Assembly (NCBI GenBank): GCA_900471515.1
Contig: UCFC01000003.1
Location: forward strand, 62,001-126,000
DNA length: 64,000 nucleotides
Reading direction: 5' to 3'
Source: Hyphomicrobiales bacterium
GTDB taxonomy: Bacteria; Pseudomonadota; Alphaproteobacteria; Rhizobiales; Rhizobiaceae
Part shown: positions 1-7,283 of the stretch, in pieces
How positions within the stretch are numbered: position 1 is the first letter of the stretch
Layout of the letters: each line of letters begins with the position of its first letter
Notes under the pieces: generated by a model
Told to the model about the DNA's origin: nothing
The model's database searches: none
The model's input: only the letters and a program-made list of their open reading frames with translations
Position numbers and translations under genes: made by a program

Positions 1-828
1 GGCGGCCGATTGCAGCACGGCGACGATGAATTTGCCATCCGGCGTCATGGCCATGCCTTCGAGGCCCTGGTTGTTCTGGCGGCCGGTTTCGGGGTCCTTC
101 GGATCGGGCGCGGAAGCGCCGGGGCCGGGATTGTTGGAAGCAAAGCTCAGCATGCCCTTGCGCATCGGCAGCAGTGCCTTCGGCGGCTGGGTTGCGCCGG
201 TCAGCCGGCCGTCGGCCGAGAAACGGTAGATGTAGGGGCCATATTCGTCGCTGATGAACATGCTGCCGTCGGCCATGCGGATGATCGCTTCATTGTCGAG
301 GGCGATCTTGCCGTTGGTTGCCTGCGGCAGCGCCGGAAAATCGCCCGACGGGGCGCGGACGCCGGATTCCGGGTCGAGGCCGGTCGTGTCATTGCCCTTG
401 TCGTCGAGCAGCAGCATGGAATCGGCAAGTGTCGCCTTGACGCCGGACTGTTCCTTGCCGGCTTCAGGCGTGGCGCCCGGAGCAACCGGTGTGAACTCGA
501 TCGACAGCGTGTTCAGGCGCGGGCGATAATCGGTGGTGCCGACGGCATTATAGCCGCGGTCCGGCAGCAGGTAGAGCGTGCCCTTGTAGGCAGCGCCATC
601 CCTGGTCCAGGCGGCGGGGTCGATCGCCATGCCGGAGCCGGAGCCGAAGGTCTCGCCGAACTTGTCGCGCTGGTTGGCCGCGATGCGGCCGACGCCGACC
701 AGGCCCTTGTTGACGAAGGCTGCGCCACCGACGGTGACGGAGCCGTCTGCAAAGGCGGCGGCGGGAAGGACGGCGGACGCCAGCAGCGCGGCCGTCAGCA
801 GGCGCGTTGCAAATGAACTTGCGGTCAT
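1..828 (-). CDS. Phytase-like esterase domain protein, exported (partial, 3' end beyond window)
   Basis: The frame is open from an ATG at 828 to the left edge, giving the first 276 residues; the C-terminus is missing. Residues 1-26 form a signal peptide (charged start, Leu/Ala-rich core, AAAFA-D cleavage-like end), so the product is probably periplasmic. The body resembles the esterase-like activity of phytase family: a beta-propeller-like protein with an LYLLPDRGYN segment and an SDEYGPYIYRF segment near residue 193. The real substrate of such proteins is mostly unknown, and I do not assign phytase activity. The 217 bases between this start and the next gene (829-1045) show nothing I recognise beyond the leader. 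Confidence 0.85.
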   Translation of the reverse strand, partial: MTASSFATRLLTAALLASAVLPAAAFADGSVTVGGAAFVNKGLVGVGRIAANQRDKFGETFGSGSGMAIDPAAWTRDGAAYKGTLYLLPDRGYNAVGTTDYRPRLNTLSIEFTPVAPGATPEAGKEQSGVKATLADSMLLLDDKGNDTTGLDPESGVRAPSGDFPALPQATNGKIALDNEAIIRMADGSMFISDEYGPYIYRFSADGRLTGATQPPKALLPMRKGMLSFASNNPGPGASAPDPKDPETGRQNNQGLEGMAMTPDGKFIVAVLQSAA

Positions 829-1045
829 GATGGAAATATCCTCTCGGTCGAAAAGCGTTACCGAAACGGCGGCCGGCCGGCAGGCTGGACACCGCTTCAA
901 ATGACACCCCGGCTTTGGATTCGATTTCCGGCCGGTACGCACAGACCGCGGATTTCGCCCTTATTCCCCGCCAGACCATCTAGGGTGCGAACGTGATATT
1001 CCGATGACGGTTTCCGTGAAGAGCGCGGCTTTTCTCCGAACTGGA

Positions 1046-2035
1046 TCAACGGTGTCGGAGGGGGTAAGGCCCATCCGTGAAAAGCTCGTCATGATAACCT
1101 TTGGAGCCGACTGCCAGAGCAAGGGGGCTCCTCCATTCCCTGCCTTCGCGAAGACAATCGAGCACATGGGAAAAATCATATTTCGGGCTCCAGCCGAGTT
1201 CCCGTCGTGCCAGCGCATTGACATAGACGCGGTCGAACTGGGCAAACATGGTCCAGCCGCGCGCAGCGTAGAGCGCCGTCATGCCGGGAAAGAGACGTTC
1301 CACCGTCGCGGGCGCGCAGTAACGCAGGTCGGCGAGATCGGTTTCGGTGAAAGGCGTGGTCGCAGAGACGATATAGCGGCCGAAACCGATGGCCGGCGCC
1401 TTGTCCAGGGCCAGCAGGTGGGCGTCGACCACATCCTCGATATCGACACGCCGATAGAGGAGTTCGTTGGCCTGAGCATTTTCGGTCGAGTAGCGGTTGC
1501 GGATATCGGCATCGTCGTCATCCTCCGGGAAGAAGCGCGAAGTTCTCAAGACGATGACGGGCAGGGACGTGGTGCGCGCGAAGAGTTCGCAGACACTTTC
1601 CGCGGCTGTTTTCGTGACACCGTAGATATTGCGGGCAACGGGCAGCACATCCTCTGTGACCCAGGCGGCGGGTTGGCCCGGTGCCGGGCGCAGGGCCGCT
1701 CCGAAAGCACTTGTGGTGCTTGTGAAGACGAAGCTCCTGGCGCCGGCGGCAACCGCCTGTTCGAGAAGGACCAATGTGCCGGTTACGTTCGTATCGACAA
1801 AATCCTGGTTGCCGTGTGTTCCGACATGCGGCTTGTGCAATGTGGCGGCATGGATGACCGCAGTGATGCCCGTCATCGCGCGGCGGACGAAATCTGCATC
1901 GGCGATCGAGCCGGTCATATCGGTAAAGGGCGACGGCTTGATATCGATGCCGCGCGCCTGGCGGCCTCGATCCCTCAATGTCCGCATCAGCGCTTCGCCC
2001 AGATGGCCGGCGCTTCCCGTCACCAGTATCGTCAT
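1046..2035 (-). CDS. NAD-dependent epimerase/dehydratase family protein
   Basis: A 329-residue extended short-chain dehydrogenase. The N-terminal Rossmann motif TGSAGHLG (G7, G10, G13) binds NAD(P), and Y138-G-V-T-K142 is the catalytic YxxxK pair. The rest of the fold follows sugar-nucleotide epimerases, but no substrate-specific signature is visible, so the substrate is unknown. It lies 96 bases downstream of a small HTH regulator on the same strand. The gap contains the palindrome GCATAA-T-TTATGC at 2094-2106, about 60 bases before the start, which could be the regulator's site. Confidence 0.85.
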   Translation of the reverse strand: MTILVTGSAGHLGEALMRTLRDRGRQARGIDIKPSPFTDMTGSIADADFVRRAMTGITAVIHAATLHKPHVGTHGNQDFVDTNVTGTLVLLEQAVAAGARSFVFTSTTSAFGAALRPAPGQPAAWVTEDVLPVARNIYGVTKTAAESVCELFARTTSLPVIVLRTSRFFPEDDDDADIRNRYSTENAQANELLYRRVDIEDVVDAHLLALDKAPAIGFGRYIVSATTPFTETDLADLRYCAPATVERLFPGMTALYAARGWTMFAQFDRVYVNALARRELGWSPKYDFSHVLDCLREGREWRSPLALAVGSKGYHDELFTDGPYPLRHR

Positions 2036-2093
2036 TCTGCATCTCCCGTCAGATGGAGACGGACGCTAACAAAGGCGACTTCCGCGGGACAAC

Positions 2094-2106
2094 GCATAAT
2101 TTATGC
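2094..2106. promoter_or_regulatory. 6-1-6 palindrome upstream of the epimerase gene
   Basis: GCATAA-T-TTATGC is a perfect inverted repeat between the HTH regulator gene and the epimerase gene. Its position suggests an operator; a role for the adjacent HTH protein is inferred only from proximity. Confidence 0.35.
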
Positions 2107-2131
2107 ACTGGAATGCAGGAAATCTGAAGGC

Positions 2132-2665
2132 TCAGTCGAGGGTCGTGACCAGCCGGGCGGCGCTGCCATCGGCGAGGAGGATACGCTCCCACAATACCTG
2201 CCCTGCGACGATCGGCAGGTGCGGATTGCCGTTTGTGCCCGTTTCCAGCGTCAGCGAATTCACCTCGCCGTCGTGCCAGCCGAGGTCGACGAGGTCACGG
2301 TCTGCCGCCGCGATCTCGTCCGAGGCATAGGAGAGCAACGGTTTGCCGAGGAAGGCGGAGAGCGGCAGGCGCCATTCGCTCTGGCGGGCATGGGAGGCGG
2401 CGAGGAGCCGGTGCGTCCGGTCGCAGATAAGATGAACCTTGCGCCTGGAATCCTCGACCAGCCGTTTCAGGGCGGCATCCGCGGAAGATGAGGTGGAGGC
2501 GAAGATGTCTTCCAGGCGCCTTGCCTGCGCGGCCGTGACCGGCAGGATGCCGCGCTCCCAACGGGAGACGGTCGCCTGATTGACAGAAAGCAGTTCGGCC
2601 AGATGCTCCTGCTTCATGTTGCGCAGCCGGCGCATGCGCCGGATCGTCGATCCCTGTATCGGCAT
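2132..2665 (-). CDS. Helix-turn-helix (XRE/Cro-type) transcriptional regulator
   Basis: 177 residues. Residues 6-60 form a Cro/CI-type helix-turn-helix (RRMRRLRNMKQEHLAELL, then SVNQATVSRWERG). The remaining 110 residues carry no second DNA-binding motif and look like a small sensory domain, possibly PAS-like (SRRKVHLICDRTHRLLAAS, then repeated short strands). The gene is followed on the same strand by the epimerase gene, so the two may be co-transcribed. The ligand is not known. Confidence 0.8.
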   Translation of the reverse strand: MPIQGSTIRRMRRLRNMKQEHLAELLSVNQATVSRWERGILPVTAAQARRLEDIFASTSSSADAALKRLVEDSRRKVHLICDRTHRLLAASHARQSEWRLPLSAFLGKPLLSYASDEIAAADRDLVDLGWHDGEVNSLTLETGTNGNPHLPIVAGQVLWERILLADGSAARLVTTLD

Positions 2666-2716
2666 GGTCCTTTTCCCTGCCTGCCACCGTAAGGCAGCAG
2701 CGCGTATCGTGGCAAG

Positions 2717-3049
2717 CTAGCGCGACGAGCCCTCGAGATCGCTTTTCAGCCGGTCCAGGATGGAGAGCGCATGGCCGGCATAGGCACTGATCCAGCGGTC
2801 GTGGATCTGCTTGATCGGCAGGCTGTTCAGATGGTTCCAGCGCTCCCGTCCTTCCTTCCTGGCAATCACCAGGTCCGCTTCCTCCAGCACTTTCAGATGC
2901 TGCATGACCGTGCAGCGGTCCATCTCCGGAAAGGCGTCGCAGAGTGCGCCCGTCGTGCGCGGTTCCTCCTTCAGAAGGTCGAGAATATCGCGGCGGCGGC
3001 GATGGGCCAGCGCCTTGAAAATGGGGTCGTCATCCGATTCGCTTGACAT
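2717..3049 (-). CDS. ArsR/SmtB-family HTH regulator
   Basis: 110 residues with a winged helix typical of ArsR regulators: FKALAHRRRRDILDLLKEEPRTTGALC, then the recognition helix region DRCTVMQHLKVLEEADLV. No metal-binding CxC pair is seen, so it is not an obvious metal sensor. It is divergent from an SRPBCC-domain gene, a common ArsR pairing. A perfect palindrome (3048-3067) covers its own start codon, which predicts autorepression and control of the divergent gene. Confidence 0.9.
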   Translation of the reverse strand: MSSESDDDPIFKALAHRRRRDILDLLKEEPRTTGALCDAFPEMDRCTVMQHLKVLEEADLVIARKEGRERWNHLNSLPIKQIHDRWISAYAGHALSILDRLKSDLEGSSR

Positions 3050-3067
3050 GTTATATTTTTATAACAT
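3048..3067. promoter_or_regulatory. Perfect 8-4-8 palindrome, likely ArsR operator
   Basis: ATGTTATA-TTTT-TATAACAT is symmetric over 8 bp each side. It includes the start codon of the ArsR gene (3047-3049) and lies about 40 bases before the divergent SRPBCC start. Repressor binding here would block both genes. The operator function is inferred from position and symmetry. Confidence 0.7.
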
Positions 3068-3105
3068 AATTGGGCCGGATACAACGCAGAAGAGGAGGAA
3101 GTCGC

Positions 3106-3588
3106 ATGTCCCTCAATATTCGCGTCTCGGGCCGCATCGGCCGCCCGGTGGCCGATGTTTTCGACGCGGTGGTCAATCCGAAGAAACTGTCGAGCTATTT
3201 CACCACGGTGGGCGGAGCGAGCGCGCCGCTGGTGCAGGGGACGACGGTGATCTGGTGGAAGGATGTGCCGGTCGAGGTGATCGAAGTCGTGCCCGACAGC
3301 AAGATCGTGCTGCGCTGGGACGGCGCAACGGACGAGCAGAAGAAGCCGTACAAGACGCTTGTGGAGATGAATTTCAAGCCGCTCGACGACGGCGGCACCA
3401 TGGTGACGATCGCCGAGGACGGCTGGCGCGAGGATGAGCCAGGGCGCCGCGGGACCTATCTGAACATGGAGGGCTGGACGCAGATGTTCTGCTGCATGAA
3501 GGCCTTTGTCGAATATGGCATCAATCTGCGCGAAGGCATGTTCCTCAGCGAGATGCGCGGTGAGCAGGCCAAGGCGCAGGAAGGCTGA
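3106..3588 (+). CDS. SRPBCC (AHSA1/START-like) domain protein
   Basis: 160 residues starting at ATG 3106, six bases after the strong ribosome site GAGGAGGAA. An upstream TTG at 3070 would add 12 residues that overlap the operator, so it is rejected. The sequence follows the Bet v1-like/AHSA1 fold: RVSGRIGRPVADVFDAVVNP at the start, a central WWKDVPVEV strand region, and the GGTMVTIAEDGW strand. Such proteins bind hydrophobic ligands in a cavity, and their partners vary. Pairing with an ArsR repressor suggests inducible expression. A GC hairpin (3638-3653) follows but lacks an immediate T run. Confidence 0.85.
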   Translation: MSLNIRVSGRIGRPVADVFDAVVNPKKLSSYFTTVGGASAPLVQGTTVIWWKDVPVEVIEVVPDSKIVLRWDGATDEQKKPYKTLVEMNFKPLDDGGTMVTIAEDGWREDEPGRRGTYLNMEGWTQMFCCMKAFVEYGINLREGMFLSEMRGEQAKAQEG

Positions 3589-3833
3589 CGTTCGACGGCA
3601 ATCCGGCGGTTCGATCGATATGAAGCAGGACGATATGGCCGCCGCGAGGCGGCTATACGTCTTTTAGAGACTTGGAATTCCGCTCCAAAGACGGCAGATT
3701 GCTGAGCGCGGAGAATGCAGCCCGCGCAAGGTGCAACAGACGCGCTCGCCTTTGTGACAGAGACTTCGCTTGCCTGTCACGGTGCCAGTGTTAGTTTCCG
3801 GAATCATATCGATTAAATCCCAGGAGATTTCAT

Positions 3834-4859
3834 ATGCAGCTTGGCATGATTGGTTTGGGCCGTATGGGCAATTACATGGTCCAGCGCTTGATGCGGGGCG
3901 GCCACGAATGCGTGGTTTATGACACCAGGCCGGAAAGCGTCGCCGAGCTTGTCGGGCTCGGCGCCGATGGCAGCGCTTCGCTCGAGGAATTCGTGTCGAA
4001 GCTCGCCCGGCCGCGCGCGGTCTGGCTGATGCTGCCGGCTGCAATCACCGACAAGGTCATCGCCTCGATCGTTCCGTTGCTGAACGACGGCGATATCCTC
4101 ATCGATGGCGGCAATTCCTACTATCACGACGATATCCGTCGTGGCGCCGAACTCATCACCAAGGGCATCCACTATGTCGATGTCGGCACCAGCGGCGGCG
4201 TCTTCGGCCTCGAACGCGGCTATTGCCTGATGATCGGCGGCGAAAAGGGCATCGTGCAGCATCTGTCGCCGATCTTCGCGACGCTGGCGCCGGGTGCGGG
4301 CACCACGGAAAACTCGCCGAACCGCACGCCGGAAGCTGCGGCGCTGAGCACCGCCGAGCAGGGTTTCCTGCATTGCGGCCCGCACGGTGCCGGCCACTTC
4401 GTCAAGATGGTCCATAACGGCATCGAATATGGCCTGATGGCCGCCTATGCCGAGGGGCTCAACATCCTCAAGCACGCCAATGTCGGCGCCCTGACGCACG
4501 AGGCCGATGCCGAGACGGCGCCGCTCTCCCATCCCGAATATTACCAGTACGATTTCAACCTGCCGGAAATTGCCGAAGTCTGGCGCCGCGGCAGCGTCAT
4601 CACCTCCTGGCTTCTCGATCTGACGGCCGATGCGCTGCACAAGGACCCGGTCCTTACCAAATATGCGGGCCGTGTTTCGGACTCCGGCGAAGGGCGCTGG
4701 ACGATCATGGCCGCCATCGACGAAAGTGTGCCGACGCCGGTGCTCAGTGCCGCGCTGCACGGCCGTTTCTCCTCGCGCGACCAGGACGAATTCGCCAACA
4801 AGGTGCTTTCGGCCATGCGCGCCGGCTTTGGCGGCCATGCCGAGAAGCCGCACAAGTAA
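3834..4859 (+). CDS. gnd: 6-phosphogluconate dehydrogenase, decarboxylating (short NAD-type)
   Basis: 341 residues, shorter than the roughly 470-residue NADP enzymes and close to the short GndA/YqeC type usually linked to NAD. The Rossmann motif is GLGRMG at residues 7-12. Family motifs follow in order: GGNSYYHDD, DVGTSGGVFGLERGYCLMIGG, and the catalytic GPHGAGHFVKMVHNGIEY helix. The enzyme converts 6-phosphogluconate to ribulose 5-phosphate and CO2. AGGAGA lies before the ATG. The gene is monocistronic and ends at a strong terminator (4882-4917). Confidence 0.93.
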   Translation: MQLGMIGLGRMGNYMVQRLMRGGHECVVYDTRPESVAELVGLGADGSASLEEFVSKLARPRAVWLMLPAAITDKVIASIVPLLNDGDILIDGGNSYYHDDIRRGAELITKGIHYVDVGTSGGVFGLERGYCLMIGGEKGIVQHLSPIFATLAPGAGTTENSPNRTPEAAALSTAEQGFLHCGPHGAGHFVKMVHNGIEYGLMAAYAEGLNILKHANVGALTHEADAETAPLSHPEYYQYDFNLPEIAEVWRRGSVITSWLLDLTADALHKDPVLTKYAGRVSDSGEGRWTIMAAIDESVPTPVLSAALHGRFSSRDQDEFANKVLSAMRAGFGGHAEKPHK

Positions 4860-4881
4860 GCGAAGCATATCGTTTCATGCC

Positions 4882-4917
4882 AGCCGCCGGTTCGCGAGGG
4901 CCGGCGGCTTTCTTTTG
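4882..4917 (+). terminator. Rho-independent terminator after gnd
   Basis: AGCCGCCGG (4882-4890) pairs with CCGGCGGCT (4901-4909) and is followed by the T-rich tail TTTCTTTT. It separates gnd from the mechanosensitive channel gene. Confidence 0.85.
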
Positions 4918-5006
4918 GCTGTCGTTGCAACTTAGACCATTTGTTCGTCTGGCTTTTCCGCTGCAGCACTTGCATAAATACATGACGTGCAAAACAGGAG
5001 GCGGGT

Positions 5007-7082
5007 ATGGGGCGAATTTCTGCGATCGGCATCTGCAGCACCATGATGCTGCTTTTTCTTTTCGGTGCGGTCCGCGCCCAGACGACGCCGGCCGCTTCCG
5101 CTGACGTCGCACCGCCGCCTGCCCAGGTGCGGCAGATGATGGAGCTGATGCAGACGCCGGAGGTCAAGCAATGGATGGCGACGCAGATGGCCACACCTGC
5201 GGCCCCGACCGATAACGACGAAGAAATGTCGATCTTGTCCGGCCGTCTCCAGCATGCCCGCAGGCACATCGCCATGGTTTCCGGTGCGGCGATGACGCTG
5301 CCCTCCGAAATTACCCGGGCTTCATCGCTCTTCTTCGGCGAGCTGGCCGATGCCGGTCCGCTGCGCATGATCGGGCAATTTCTCGCTATCCTGCTCGCCG
5401 GCTTCGTCGTCGAAATCCTGGCGCGAAGGGCCGTGCGCGAAAGGCGCGAGCGGGCAGCGCAGATGACCGGCACGCGGCTTGTCGCGCGCATCGTTCCCGC
5501 CATCGTCTTCGGCCTGGCAACGGGGCTTGCCTTGATCAGCTTCAGCTGGCCGCCGGTCAGCGAGAATATCGCGATTGCCATTGCCATCGCTCTGGTCGTG
5601 CAGCGCTTCGCCGGTTCCATCGGCGGCGTCATCGTCGATCTCGTCACCCTGCCGCGCGGCGAGGGAGAGACGGTTGCGGTTGATCCGGCTGTCGCGCAAT
5701 TCTGGTTCCGCCACTGCCTGCTGTTTGTCATCTATTTCGTGTTCGGCTGGGCCGTTCTGCAATCGATGGAACCGCTCGGCTATTCGATGGGCGCCCGGTA
5801 TCTGGTCGGCTACGTGCTCGGTATCGGCCTTTTCCTGATCGCGACCGAGACGGTCTGGTCGCGGCCGGGCAATCACACGCGACGCAGCTACGCCGTTACC
5901 TGGCTGCTCACTTTCTATTTTCTGCTGCTCTGGGGCATATGGGTGCTGAGTTTCGACTGGCTGCTCTGGGTCTGCATCTATGCCGTCCTGCTGCCAAGGG
6001 TGCTTGCCGTCTCGACACTTGCGGTCAAGTCCTTCCATCACGCCGAGGCAGGTTTTCTCGCCAAGCGCCGCATCGCGACCGTGCTGCTCGATCGCGGCGT
6101 GCGGGCGCTGATCATCGCCTTTGCGGCGATCTGGCTGGGGCGCATGCTTGGGGTCGAAACCGCGACGATGATGACATCGAACGAAACGATGATCGACCGG
6201 GTGGCGCGCGGCATCATCGGCGGCATCGTCATCCTGCTTGCAGCGGACCTGCTCTGGCATCTCGTCAGGGCCTATATTGACGGCAAGCTGCTGGATTCCC
6301 CGGTCGAGGGCACGGTCAGCGACGAGGAGAAGGTCAAGCGCGCCCGCCTGCAGACGCTGCTGCCGATCTTCCGCAACATCCTTGCCGTCGTCATAGTCGT
6401 CATTGCCGTCCTGATGGTTCTTTCCGGCCTGGGCATCGAAATCGGGCCGTTGATTGCCGGCGCCGGTGTCGTCGGCGTTGCGGTCGGTTTCGGCGCACAG
6501 ACCATCGTCAAGGATGTGATCAGCGGCATGTTCTATCTATGGGACGATGCCTTCCGCGTCGGCGAATATATCGAAAGCGGCAGCCACAAAGGCGTCGTCG
6601 AGGCGTTCAGTCTGCGTTCCGTCAAGCTCCGTCATCACCGCGGGCCGCTGACGACGGTACCGTTCGGCGAGCTCGGTGCGGTCAAGAACCTCAACCGCGA
6701 CTGGACGATCGACAAGATCACCCTGAACGTGACCTACGATACCGACCTCGTGAAGACGAAGAAGATCATCAAGCAGATCGGCCAGCAGCTTCTCGAGAAT
6801 CCGGAATGGGGTCCGAACATCATCGAGACGCTGAAAATGAAGGGCGTCGAGCAGTTTGGCGAATTCGCAATCGAGATCCGGCTGTCGATGATGACCAAGC
6901 CCGGCGAACAGTTCGTCATCCGCCGCAACGCGCTGGCGATGATCCGCAATGCCTTCAAGGAGAACGGCATCGAGTTCGCCGTTCCGACCGTGCAGGTTGC
7001 GGGCGAGCGTGAGGTCGACGCCAATGCCGCTGCCGCCCGTTATGCGGCGCAGGCGCATAGCGCAGGCCAGCCGCCGGCCTGA
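5007..7082 (+). CDS. Large MscS-family mechanosensitive ion channel protein
   Basis: 691 residues, much longer than E. coli MscS (286). A signal peptide (about residues 1-25) is followed by a hydrophilic periplasmic stretch and then about ten membrane segments from residue 110 to 490. The MscS pore helix is visible as the Gly/Ala-rich GPLIAGAGVVGVAVGFGAQ segment followed by KDVISGMFYLWDDAFRVGEY, and then the cytoplasmic beta and alpha/beta domains. The protein would open on membrane tension during osmotic downshock. GGAGGCGGGT precedes the ATG. The C-terminal tail (AAAARYAAQAHSAGQ) is low-complexity. Confidence 0.9.
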   Translation: MGRISAIGICSTMMLLFLFGAVRAQTTPAASADVAPPPAQVRQMMELMQTPEVKQWMATQMATPAAPTDNDEEMSILSGRLQHARRHIAMVSGAAMTLPSEITRASSLFFGELADAGPLRMIGQFLAILLAGFVVEILARRAVRERRERAAQMTGTRLVARIVPAIVFGLATGLALISFSWPPVSENIAIAIAIALVVQRFAGSIGGVIVDLVTLPRGEGETVAVDPAVAQFWFRHCLLFVIYFVFGWAVLQSMEPLGYSMGARYLVGYVLGIGLFLIATETVWSRPGNHTRRSYAVTWLLTFYFLLLWGIWVLSFDWLLWVCIYAVLLPRVLAVSTLAVKSFHHAEAGFLAKRRIATVLLDRGVRALIIAFAAIWLGRMLGVETATMMTSNETMIDRVARGIIGGIVILLAADLLWHLVRAYIDGKLLDSPVEGTVSDEEKVKRARLQTLLPIFRNILAVVIVVIAVLMVLSGLGIEIGPLIAGAGVVGVAVGFGAQTIVKDVISGMFYLWDDAFRVGEYIESGSHKGVVEAFSLRSVKLRHHRGPLTTVPFGELGAVKNLNRDWTIDKITLNVTYDTDLVKTKKIIKQIGQQLLENPEWGPNIIETLKMKGVEQFGEFAIEIRLSMMTKPGEQFVIRRNALAMIRNAFKENGIEFAVPTVQVAGEREVDANAAAARYAAQAHSAGQPPA

Positions 7083-7283
7083 CCATCCTGCACAAGGCAG
7101 GCTTACGAAATTGCAATGCGACCGGGCTTCGGCGCTGCGCAAATTTGCCCCAATTGAGGATGAAGGAGGCGGCAAGCGCGCGGGTGTGGGTAGACGCAAC
7201 TTGGTTCATAGAGCTTGCATGCTGCCCATGTTACGTCTTTCAAAAGAGATTCCCGCCAAACTCGCAATTGCGGCAGGTACGAA

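Noticed and set aside
10..816. Plus-strand 268-residue frame at the left edge
   Set aside because: It is the mirror of the phytase-like gene, which has a signal peptide and recognisable motifs; the plus frame is Arg/Gly-rich without family features.
1004..2491. Plus-strand 495-residue frame
   Set aside because: It runs antisense across the epimerase and HTH genes, both of which have clear motifs.
3638..3653. GCCGCC-GCGA-GGCGGC hairpin after the SRPBCC gene as a terminator
   Set aside because: No T run directly follows; only a weak TCTTTT nine bases on. May still act as a weak terminator.
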